From NCBI GenBank assembly GCA_963825425.1, contig CAWGTF010000015.1, positions 248,001 to 312,000 on the forward strand: DNA of 64,000 nt. Direction: 5' to 3'. This document shows positions 57,447 through 64,000 of the stretch, piece by piece; position 1 is the first letter of the stretch; every line of letters begins with the position of its first letter. The notes under the pieces were generated by a model, which saw nothing but the letters and a program-made list of their open reading frames with translations, was not told the DNA's origin and ran no database searches. Position numbers and translations under genes: made by a program. Source of the DNA: PALSA-607 sp963825425. Its GTDB lineage: Bacteria; Actinomycetota; Actinomycetes; Acidothermales; Acidothermaceae.

Positions 57447-58271
57447 TCAGTCTGAGAGGTCAGGCTTCGTGGCGCGGATGATCGCACCGTGCATGCCGGG
57501 CGCCGCGTCGTGCGTGAACGTGACGTCGGCGTCGACAAAGCCAACTGCACCGAGACCTTGCAGGTATTCGGTTCGGCTGAGCGCGCCCGCGATGCAACCG
57601 ACGTATGAGCCACGTTCCGCGCGATCAGTCACGGTGAGGTCGTCTTCGGCAACGACGTCGGAGATCCCGATCCGCCCACCTGGAACCAGTACCCGGAACA
57701 TTTCTGCAAGCACGGCCGGCTTGTTCGTCGACAGGTTGATGACGCAGTTGGAGATCACGACGTCGACGGCTCCCGACGGCAAGGGAATGTCTTCGATCGT
57801 GCCCTTTACGAACTTGACGTTGGTCGCGCCCGCCCTGCTCGCATTGGCGCGCGCCAGCGCCAACATCTCGTCGGTCATGTCGACGCCGTACGCGAAGCCG
57901 GTCGGACCCACCCGGCGGGCTGACAGCAGCACGTCAATGCCACCCCCCGAGCCGAGGTCGAGCACCTTCTCGCCGGCCTTGAGGTCGGCGACCATCATCG
58001 GGTTTCCGCAACCCAAACTCGCGGCGATCGCCTCGGCGGGCAGTTCACCTTGCTCGTCGGCACTGTAGAGCGCCGCGCCAAAGGCCGCATCGACCGCGCC
58101 ACCGCCACCACAGCACGAGACGTTGGCCGCAGCGGCGTTCGTCGTCGACGGCGCGCAGCACTGATCGCCGTCCAGCACGGTGAGAGCGTTTTGACCCGAG
58201 GCTGTCACCGCAATCGCGGCCGCCGCGTAGCGGGCGCGGACTTCTTCGCGAAGGTCGTCGTTCCTGGCCAT
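57447..58271 (-). CDS. arsM: Arsenite methyltransferase ArsM
   Basis: Intact, 274 residues. ATG 58271 has GAGGAG eight bases upstream. Class I SAM fold: KVLDLGSGGGIDVLLSARRV (motif I), YGVDMTDEMLALARANAS (motif II), IPLPSGAVDVVISNCVINLS and VLVPGGRIGISDVVAEDDL. Arsenic-binding Cys candidates of the family are visible: the N-terminal CC pairs (DQCCAPS, VSCCGGGG), Cys in ISNCVINLS and Cys in SYVGCIAGALS. ArsM methylates As(III) to volatile or exportable methylarsenicals. Divergent from the second arsR and convergent with the aquaporin-flavoprotein gene. Confidence 0.93.
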   Translation of the reverse strand: MARNDDLREEVRARYAAAAIAVTASGQNALTVLDGDQCCAPSTTNAAAANVSCCGGGGAVDAAFGAALYSADEQGELPAEAIAASLGCGNPMMVADLKAGEKVLDLGSGGGIDVLLSARRVGPTGFAYGVDMTDEMLALARANASRAGATNVKFVKGTIEDIPLPSGAVDVVISNCVINLSTNKPAVLAEMFRVLVPGGRIGISDVVAEDDLTVTDRAERGSYVGCIAGALSRTEYLQGLGAVGFVDADVTFTHDAAPGMHGAIIRATKPDLSD

Positions 58272-58297
58272 CAAGCAGCTCCTCAGATCGATAGAGT

Positions 58298-58327
58298 TCG
58301 ATATGACGAGCATTACCGACGTATCGA
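58298..58327. promoter_or_regulatory. Candidate operator between arsM and arsR
   Basis: Inverted half-sites TCGATA (58298) and TATCGA (58322) with an 18-base spacer lie between the divergent arsM and arsR starts. Confidence 0.4.
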
Positions 58328-58356
58328 TGGCTGTCAATATGTGCGACACTGGCGGC

Positions 58357-58716
58357 ATGGCAACCCTCGCTGAATCGCGCCTGCCGGTCCTGTCAGACGC
58401 GTGCTGTAGCCCCGTCACGGGCGGCGTCGTCGACACCGACGCGGCCGAAGTTCTCGCGCGGATCTTCAGGGCCCTGGGCGATCCCACGCGGGTGCGCCTG
58501 CTCTCGTTAATCGCTGCGCACGCCGACGGCGAGGCGTGTGTGTGTGACCTCATCGACCCGGTCGGCCTGACTCAGCCGACGGTCTCGCACCATCTCAAGC
58601 AACTCGTTGAAGCCGGTCTGATCACCCGCGAACAGCGCGGGAAGTGGGCCTACTACCGAGTCGAGCAATCCGCGCTCGACACTCTCGCGTCGGCGTTGCT
58701 CGGGCCGACGAGCTAG
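58357..58716 (+). CDS. arsR: ArsR-family arsenic-responsive repressor
   Basis: ATG 58357 (MATLAESRLPVLSDACCSPV) is preferred over ATG 58303, which lies inside the candidate operator. 119 residues. Winged helix: FRALGDPTRVRLLSLIAAHA, LTQPTVSHHLKQLVEAGLI, GKWAYYRVEQSALDTLASAL. A Cys pair near the N-terminus (DACCSP) and Cys in EACVCDLID just before the recognition helix match the three-Cys As(III) site known from Corynebacterium glutamicum ArsR. Divergent from arsM, which it probably represses. The stop overlaps the convergent diguanylate cyclase gene. Confidence 0.88.
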   Translation: MATLAESRLPVLSDACCSPVTGGVVDTDAAEVLARIFRALGDPTRVRLLSLIAAHADGEACVCDLIDPVGLTQPTVSHHLKQLVEAGLITREQRGKWAYYRVEQSALDTLASALLGPTS

Positions 58717-60398
58717 GCGACGGCTAGGCGATCGCGGCCCAACTCCTTTGCTGCGCGTAGTGCCGTATCCGCGGCGCTCAAGACCTCGAGGTAGGTCATG
58801 CCGGGCCGCCGTTCGGCGACGCCGACGCTGATCGTCGCACCCAGACCGCGGGCCAACTCGCGCCACGGATAGGTCTCGACGGCTACCCGAATGCGCTCGC
58901 CGACGCGCACCGCAGTAGCCAGGTCGGCACCACGCAGCATGATGACGAACTCGTCGCCGCCGTACCGAACGAGGACGTCGTCGTCGCGGGTTTCACGGCG
59001 AATGAGATCCGCGACCGTCTTCAACACTTGGTCGCCGGTCGCATGGGAGAAGGTGTCGTTGACCCGCTTGAACGTGTCGAGGTCGATGAATAACACGCAC
59101 ACGGGTGCCGCCTCGTCATCACTGCCACCGAACTCGGCGAGCGCGTTGTCGAGCCTTCGTCGGTTGCCAAGACGGGTGAGTGCGTCCTCCGTCGCCGCCT
59201 GCCCGACGCGCGCGTTCTCCTTTGCCAGCGCGAGCATCTCCATCCGCACCATGACGGCTTCGAGCCGGCGCTCGCGCTCCTCCCACAACGAGGTTGCGAG
59301 CACCGCGGTCGCATACACCGCGTGCCCGATCGCCGGATGATCGCCGTGCTCGATGCGTTCGACCTCCGTGGCCGCAAGCACAATCGCGACCTGCCACAGA
59401 TGTGAGTAGGTCCGGTCGAGCAGGCCTTCGGTCAGCTCAAGGTGCATCCGAGCCTCGTCGGTCAGCCCGAGCGCGGTGCAGGCGCGGGCCAGTCCGAGCC
59501 GCATGATGAGGCTGTCCTCGTTGTCCAGCGGGACGCCATGGGCGCCGAGGGCGTCGAGCAGCGCGACCCGGCCGACCTCAGGCTCGCCAAGCGCCGTCCA
59601 GGCGAAGCCCTCGTACAGGCGGCCGGCCCGGCGCCAGTGGCTCGTCGGTTCACCGCTTTGAGCTCGGACGGCCGCCCGCAGTGCCTCGCGATAGCGCGCC
59701 GCGGCTTCGTCGGACCGGCCGATGACCGACAGGTCTGCGGCAAGTCGGAGCTCGTTGCGCGCGACCGTCGCGTCGACCATGCGGGAAAGAAACGGGAGCG
59801 CGACCGTGTGGGCCATTTCGGTCGCTCGGCGAAGCAGGCTCGCGGCCATCTCGTACAGCCCCGCGGTGCTCGCCGCGTTCGCCACCGTGAGGAAGGCGCT
59901 GGCGCTCGCCCGGCGTGCTTCGCGCAGGTTCGACAGCCCGGTCAACGCATCGGCCAGCTCGTCGAGCGCACGATTGCCCTCACCACGTGCGAATCTCGCG
60001 GTGATGGACTGGCCCAAGATTTGCAGCATGGACGCCGGGTTGTCGGTGTCGCGGTAGTGCTGCATCAATGACTCGGCGACCGCCAGTGCCTCGTCGAGGC
60101 GGTCGGCCGCCGCGAGCGCGCTCACGAGGATGTCGCGGCAGCGCCAGGCGGTCTCGTCGTCGCCATACGCCCGGGCGAGTGCCTCGTTGCTCGCGATGCG
60201 GGCGAGGCCCGCCGCGCTGGCGCCTTGGGCCAGGCCGCGGAAGCTGTCGAGCGCGAGCCAGTTCGCCGGCCCGAGGTCGCCCACGCGGACGACCTGCGAC
60301 GTGCCGGTGCCAGGGGCCGGAGATGGGTCTGCGTTCACCGACCCAACATCGGCACGCTTGCCGGCAAACTGGTGGGCCAATTGGAGCCCGTGGTGCAT
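58713..60398 (-). CDS. TPR-like / GGDEF diguanylate cyclase
   Basis: Intact, 561 residues. The first ~390 are all-helical TPR-like repeats (RDILVSALAAADRLDEALAV, AARYREALRAAVRAQSG, RLGLARACTALGLTDEARMH). A short coiled linker leads to a GGDEF domain: ATEDALTRLGNRRRLDNALA, VCVLFIDLDTFKRVNDTFSH, RYGGDEFVIML (intact catalytic motif), and ISVGVAERRPGMTYLEVLSA. An RxxD (RDDD) lies exactly five residues before GGDEF, the position of the inhibitory I-site. No membrane segment is seen, so it is probably a cytoplasmic c-di-GMP synthase controlled through its TPR region. Confidence 0.92.
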   Translation of the reverse strand: MHHGLQLAHQFAGKRADVGSVNADPSPAPGTGTSQVVRVGDLGPANWLALDSFRGLAQGASAAGLARIASNEALARAYGDDETAWRCRDILVSALAAADRLDEALAVAESLMQHYRDTDNPASMLQILGQSITARFARGEGNRALDELADALTGLSNLREARRASASAFLTVANAASTAGLYEMAASLLRRATEMAHTVALPFLSRMVDATVARNELRLAADLSVIGRSDEAAARYREALRAAVRAQSGEPTSHWRRAGRLYEGFAWTALGEPEVGRVALLDALGAHGVPLDNEDSLIMRLGLARACTALGLTDEARMHLELTEGLLDRTYSHLWQVAIVLAATEVERIEHGDHPAIGHAVYATAVLATSLWEERERRLEAVMVRMEMLALAKENARVGQAATEDALTRLGNRRRLDNALAEFGGSDDEAAPVCVLFIDLDTFKRVNDTFSHATGDQVLKTVADLIRRETRDDDVLVRYGGDEFVIMLRGADLATAVRVGERIRVAVETYPWRELARGLGATISVGVAERRPGMTYLEVLSAADTALRAAKELGRDRLAVA

Positions 60399-60596
60399 TC
60401 GTGACCTAACGCTCCGTGTGCGCCGGCGAGGCCAATCGCTGCAGATTTGCAGCAGATTTCGGGGCCACCGCCGAGGCGAATGACATCCGTGTTGTTTGGG
60501 TCCTACGATGGCCCCACTAGGGGACGCTGTGCACCTAGAAGTGCGGTGCCCTAGAAATGCCGTGTGACGGTGGTGGGTCGAACGAAGGGCAGGTCG

Positions 60597-60896
60597 ATGG
60601 AGGTCGCGGACGCCGTGAACGCTGACGCGTCGGGCATGTTGGTCGACGTGCTATCCGAGCGCGATCAGCTGATCCTTGAGTTCGAGCGCCAGTGGTGGAA
60701 GTACGCGGGGGCCAAAGAGCAGGCGATGCGCGAGAAGTTCGACATGTCGGCCACCCGCTACTACCAGGCGCTGAATGCACTGATCGACCGCCCGGCGGCG
60801 CTTGCTGCCGACCCGATGTTGGTGAAGCGGCTCCGCCGGCTGCGCGCCGCCCGCCAGCGCGCACGGTCAGCCCGCCGTCTCGGCATCGAGGCCTAA
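60597..60896 (+). CDS. DUF3263 small protein
   Basis: Actinobacterial DUF3263 family protein, 99 residues from ATG 60597 (AAGGGCAGG upstream; GTG 60564 is an alternative). Conserved core LILEFERQWWKYAGAKEQAM, REKFDMSATRYYQALNALID, then a basic tail (RLRRLRAARQRARSARRLGI). The helix-rich core and basic tail suggest DNA binding, but function is not established. In related genomes it usually precedes a LytR_C gene, as here. Confidence 0.88.
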   Translation: MEVADAVNADASGMLVDVLSERDQLILEFERQWWKYAGAKEQAMREKFDMSATRYYQALNALIDRPAALAADPMLVKRLRRLRAARQRARSARRLGIEA

Positions 60897-60961
60897 CCGC
60901 CATGATCGTCGCGTGACGACGATCGCTTATCTGGTCGAGACTTCATGACGAGACGTATTCC

Positions 60962-61645
60962 ATGACGAGCGCTGAGCCGCGCGCGGGCGGCAGTCACCGC
61001 CGCGTCGATCGTGGCCGCCGGCTTCGCGTGCTGCTGGTCTCGCTGGTGGTCGTGGTTGTGGCCGCGGGTGGCGTCGAGGCCGCGCTGCACTGGCGCGGTG
61101 AATCCAAGCGTCCGGCTGCCAATGCAGCGTCGTCCCACTACGTCTCCCCGAGCGCAACGCCGTCCGCGTCAAAGCCGTCCACATCAACTCCGGCCAGCGC
61201 CGCGTCGTCCGGCGTGACGTCGCCCGCCGCGCCGACGTCCCCCGCGGTTGCTTCCCCGGCGGCATCGACTAGTGCCACGCCGCCGCCCGCCTCGACGTCG
61301 CCGGCGGCCACCCCGTCGAGCCCATCGCCGGCCCCGAGCACGAGCTCCAGCACGCCGGCGCCCCGCCCGCCGGTCGATATCCTCAACGGCACTCTCATCA
61401 GCGGAATGGCGGCGCGGGCTCGCACCACCGTGACCCTTGGCGGCTGGACGGTCGCCCTGACCGGCAACTACCGACACTCGACCCCGGCGACGACGGTGTT
61501 CTACCCCGACGGTCAGCTTGCCGCCGCGCAGGCGCTGGCTGCGCAGTTCACCGCGATCCACAAGACGTTGCCCGCTCCGGCGGGCGTCTCGACCACCCAC
61601 CTCACGCTCGTGCTCGGTCAGGATTGGACCTCGAGCGGCAAGTAG
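60962..61645 (+). CDS. LytR C-terminal-domain membrane protein
   Basis: Intact, 227 residues. Basic N-terminus, one membrane segment (residues ~22-42, RVLLVSLVVVVVAAGGVEAA), a ~90-residue Ser/Pro/Thr/Ala extracellular linker and a C-terminal LytR_C domain of about 90 residues (PVDILNGTLISGMAARARTT, GGWTVALTGNYRHSTPATTV, DGQLAAAQALAAQF). LytR_C is found on LCP-family wall-polymer ligases and as stand-alone membrane proteins; the catalytic LCP domain is absent here, so an accessory role at the envelope is likely. Confidence 0.88.
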   Translation: MTSAEPRAGGSHRRVDRGRRLRVLLVSLVVVVVAAGGVEAALHWRGESKRPAANAASSHYVSPSATPSASKPSTSTPASAASSGVTSPAAPTSPAVASPAASTSATPPPASTSPAATPSSPSPAPSTSSSTPAPRPPVDILNGTLISGMAARARTTVTLGGWTVALTGNYRHSTPATTVFYPDGQLAAAQALAAQFTAIHKTLPAPAGVSTTHLTLVLGQDWTSSGK

Positions 61646-61655
61646 GGTCGCAGCT

Positions 61656-62532
61656 GTGCCCCCGCCCGTGCCACGGCTTCCGGTGCCGCGCACGACGGCC
61701 GGCGTCGAGGGTTTGCATGCACTGATCGACGAGCCGAGCACGGCGCTGGTCGCGGTCGACTTCGACGGCACGCTGGCACCCATCGTCACCCAGCCAGGAG
61801 CCGCGAAGCCGCACCCGCAGGCAGCGGCGGCATTGCGCTCGTTGGCGACTTCCATTGGCGCCGTTGCTGTCGTGACCGGCCGGCCGGCCGCCCTCGCCGC
61901 CGAGTTGCTCGGCTTCACCGCGAAGTCGCCGGGTCCGAATGTGTCGGTCGTCGGTCACTACGGCCTCGAGACGTGGACGGCGGCGGCTGGGGTCGTGCCG
62001 GACGCACGCGTTGACCCTCGCGGATCGGTTCGCATCGACTACGTGCGAGCGGCGTTACCTGGGTTGTTGCGCGATCTCGGTGCACCGCCGGGCACGCGGA
62101 TCGAGGACAAGGGTGCAGCGGTCGCCGTCCACGTCAGGGAAACTGCGGACCCGCACGCCGCGCTCGCGTTGCTGCAGGCACCGCTAGCGGCAGCTCGCCG
62201 GGTCGCAGGGGTTGCGGCTCGAACCCGGTCGACTGGTGCTCGAGTTGCGCCCTGGCGGCACCGACAAGGGGACCGCGCTCGTCTCGCTCGTGCACGCGTT
62301 CGGCGCACGGTCGGTTTGTTACGTGGGCGACGACCTTGGTGACATCGCCGCGTTCGATGCGCTCGACGACTTGCGGTTGAAAGGACTCGCGGCACTCGCG
62401 GTGTTCAGCGGCACACCGGATCAGCCGGGCCTTGCCGACCTGGCCGCGCGGGCTGACGTGCAACTCGCCGGGCCCGATGCGGTGGTGGCTTTCCTTGAAG
62501 GCCTGCTCGGTGCGGTCAGGTCTCGCGGCTAA
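61656..62532 (+). CDS. otsB: Trehalose-6-phosphate phosphatase, one frameshift
   Basis: HAD-superfamily phosphatase releasing trehalose from trehalose 6-phosphate. GTG 61656 starts 10 bases after the LytR_C stop. Motif I VAVDFDGTLAPIV (DxDGT), motif II VAVVTGRPAALAAELLG, SVVGHYGLETWTAAAGVVPD and IEDKGAAVAVHVRET (OtsB substrate strand); after a break near 62205, LELRPGGTDKGTALVSLV (motif III Lys) and VCYVGDDLGDIAAFDALDDL (motif IV). Restored length about 292 residues. Confidence 0.9.
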
Positions 62533-62560
62533 GGCTGCTGGCGCATGGGCGGATTGGACT

Positions 62561-62821
62561 TCACGGCGCGAGGGCTCGGACGGTGCGCGGATTCTTGGCC
62601 TGCTGAACGTCGCCGCGGGCGGCACGCGCAGCGTGGCAGGTGGCGCAGCGGATGAGTCGGGCAGGCGGGTCGATGCGCTGCACGCCCGCGATCGCCACTT
62701 GGCGGGTCAACCAGTGGCGGGTGTTGACGGCGTGCTCGATACACACGCCCGCGCCGCAGTCGACGCAGATGGCGACCGCGTCGCGGTAAGTCCCGGTGTT
62801 GGCGCAGTCGTAGCAGTTCAT
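62561..62821 (-). CDS. DUF2180-like zinc-binding small protein
   Basis: 86 residues. ATG 62821 overlaps the ACR3 stop (ATGA), so it is translationally coupled to the arsenite exporter. MNCYDCANTGTYRDAVAICV followed by DCGAGVCIEHAV and a later RCATCHAARAAR give three CxxC pairs plus His, a treble-clef or zinc-ribbon pattern. The family is often next to arsenic genes in Actinobacteria, but its role is unknown. Confidence 0.82.
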   Translation of the reverse strand: MNCYDCANTGTYRDAVAICVDCGAGVCIEHAVNTRHWLTRQVAIAGVQRIDPPARLIRCATCHAARAARGDVQQAKNPRTVRALAP

Positions 62822-63918
62822 GACTCGACCTCCACAGCGTCTGGGTAGTAGCGCCGCCGTGCCCACAGCGCGACGTAGACCAGGGCGAGCAGCACGGGGA
62901 CTTCGATCAGCGGCCCGACCACACCGGCCAGCGCCTGGCCGCTGGTGACGCCGAACACGCCGATCGACACTGCGATGGCCAGTTCGAAGTCGTTGCTGGC
63001 GGCCGAGAACGCCAACGCTGTGGTGCGCCCGTAGGACAGGTGCAGCCGTCGGCCGATCGCGAACCCGCCGAACCACATGACGGCGAAGTAGGCGAGTAGC
63101 GGCAGCGCGATGCGGGCGACATCGAGCGGCTGGGAGGTGATCTTGCGGCCTTGCAGCGCGAACAGGATGACGACGGTGAAGAGCAGCCCGTACAGCGCGA
63201 TCGGGGCGATGCGGGGCAGGATGCGTTGCTCGTACCAGTCTTGGCCGTGTGCCCGCTCCCCGAGCGTGCGGGTCAGGTAACCTGCGACCAGCGGTATGCC
63301 GAGGAACACCGCGACCGTGGTTGCGATCGTGCCCATCGACACCGACAGCGACTCGGTATGCAGGCCAAGCCAGCGCGGCAGGACGTTGAGATAGAACACG
63401 CCGAGCGCGGCGTAGCCGACCACTTGGAAGACCGCGTTGAGCGCGACCAGGATCGCGGCCATCTCCCGATCGCCGTCGGCCAGATCGGTCCAGATCAGCA
63501 CCATCGCGATGCAGCGGGCCAGCCCGACCAGGATGACCCCGGTGCGGTAGGCGGGCTGGTCGGGCAACAGCACCCAGGCGAGCGCGAACATCACGGCCGG
63601 CCCGATGACCCAGTTCAAAATCAGGGAAGCCGCCATCATCCGCCGGTCGGCCGCAATCCGGGCGATCTCGCGGTAGCGGACCTTCGCCAGTACCGGGTAC
63701 ATCATCAGCAGCAGCCCCAGCGCGATGGGCAGGCTCGTGCCGTGGATCGCCACCTTGTTCAGCCAGCTGTTCAGATGGGGCAGCAGCCGACCCAGCCCGA
63801 TGCCGAACGCCATCGCGGCGCCGATCCACGCCGGCAAGAACCGGTCCAGCACCGACAATCGGGCGACCACCGGCGGCGCGTGCCCGCCGGACGACACGAG
63901 ATCGGCGCGGATGCTCAT
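62818..63918 (-). CDS. Arsenite efflux permease ACR3
   Basis: Intact, about 366 residues, ten predicted membrane helices of the bile/arsenite/riboflavin transporter fold. ATG 63918 overlaps the preceding stop (TGATG). Signature stretches: FGIGLGRLLPHLNSWLNKVA, PIALGLLLMMYPVLAKVRY, LVGLARCIAMVLIWTDLADG, which contains the Cys essential in characterised ACR3 proteins, and ALAFSAASNDFELAIAVSIG. It exports As(III) using the proton-motive force. Followed by the DUF2180 gene. Confidence 0.95.
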   Translation of the reverse strand: MSIRADLVSSGGHAPPVVARLSVLDRFLPAWIGAAMAFGIGLGRLLPHLNSWLNKVAIHGTSLPIALGLLLMMYPVLAKVRYREIARIAADRRMMAASLILNWVIGPAVMFALAWVLLPDQPAYRTGVILVGLARCIAMVLIWTDLADGDREMAAILVALNAVFQVVGYAALGVFYLNVLPRWLGLHTESLSVSMGTIATTVAVFLGIPLVAGYLTRTLGERAHGQDWYEQRILPRIAPIALYGLLFTVVILFALQGRKITSQPLDVARIALPLLAYFAVMWFGGFAIGRRLHLSYGRTTALAFSAASNDFELAIAVSIGVFGVTSGQALAGVVGPLIEVPVLLALVYVALWARRRYYPDAVEVES

Positions 63919-64000
63919 CACAGCACCGCCGCGCAGGAGGCTCCCGCGCGCCCTGCAGTGATCGACTCGCCCGGCAGCGGCACGCCCGCTGCCGCGGCAT
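63918..64000 (-). CDS. 3' end of an unidentified gene upstream of ACR3
   Basis: The last ~26 codons of a gene entering from the right edge; the end reads GESITAGRAGASCAAVL before TGA, overlapping the ACR3 ATG. Position suggests an ars-operon gene, possibly a regulator or reductase, but the fragment is too short to name. Confidence 0.45.
   Translation of the reverse strand, partial: AAAAGVPLPGESITAGRAGASCAAVL

Noticed and set aside
1..64000. Mobile elements, prophage or integrative element boundaries
   Set aside because: No transposase, integrase or phage structural motif was seen in any frame, and tRNA-Thr has no duplicated 3' end that I could find.

Overview
The window is high-GC DNA from an actinomycete-type actinobacterium. 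The evidence is the gene order PIN/TRAM-ispD-ispF-cysS-rlmB, a DUF4032 gene beside tRNA-Thr, SenX3/RegX3-PhoU-PstSCAB, DUF3263 and LytR_C genes next to otsB, frequent GTG starts and four-base start/stop overlaps. The lineage looks close to Frankiales/Jatrophihabitans, but I cannot place it below class. About thirty genes, including housekeeping genes, are broken by one-base indels, often in G or C runs. Flanking frames carry conserved sequence, so I read these as sequence errors rather than pseudogenes and annotate each gene across its breaks. 31.2-34.6 kb is the worst stretch.

Region 1 (1-7.3 kb) is housekeeping: PIN/TRAM membrane protein, two MEP-pathway enzymes, CysS, RlmB, a DUF4032 kinase-like protein (minus strand), tRNA-Thr and an amidohydrolase. 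Region 2 (7.3-18.5 kb) is a long minus-strand operon: FAD oxidoreductase, SDR, two PEP-synthase-like subunits, biotin carrier, biotin-dependent carboxyltransferase, HAD hydrolase and acetoacetyl-CoA synthetase. An IclR regulator is divergent, with a perfect palindrome between. Together they look like a catabolic route that oxidises a substrate, phosphorylates it, carboxylates it and makes a CoA thioester. Region 3 (18.5-21.7 kb) is a small sulfane-sulfur regulon: a CstR-like repressor, methyltransferase, two paralogous Cys-rich miniproteins and a CoA-disulfide-reductase/rhodanese fusion, under two near-identical CsoR-type operators.

Region 4 (22-46.3 kb) is a cell-surface island: two lytic transglycosylase-like proteins, three small DUF1508-like paralogues, two LPFTG proteins, a complete second Pst-like ABC transporter whose binding protein carries a C-terminal membrane anchor, a 1000-residue membrane-anchored exoprotein, a sortase-fold protein lacking the catalytic His and Cys, a second PstS-like secreted protein, a DUF916 protein, and an apparently undescribed secreted domain present three times. 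Region 5 (46.3-53 kb) is the canonical phosphate system regX3-senX3 // phoU-pstSCAB. GTTCACC-type 11-bp direct repeats (PHO boxes) precede the canonical genes and several island genes, so I infer that the island belongs at least partly to the phosphate-starvation regulon.

Region 6 (53-64 kb) holds a serine hydrolase, then arsenic genes: arsenate reductase, ArsR-ArsC fusion, aquaglyceroporin joined in frame to a CoA-disulfide-reductase-like flavoprotein, ArsM, a second ArsR, and ACR3 with a DUF2180 zinc protein at the right edge. Between them lie a TPR-GGDEF diguanylate cyclase, DUF3263, a LytR_C protein and trehalose-phosphatase. I saw no rRNA, CRISPR array, insertion sequence or prophage.
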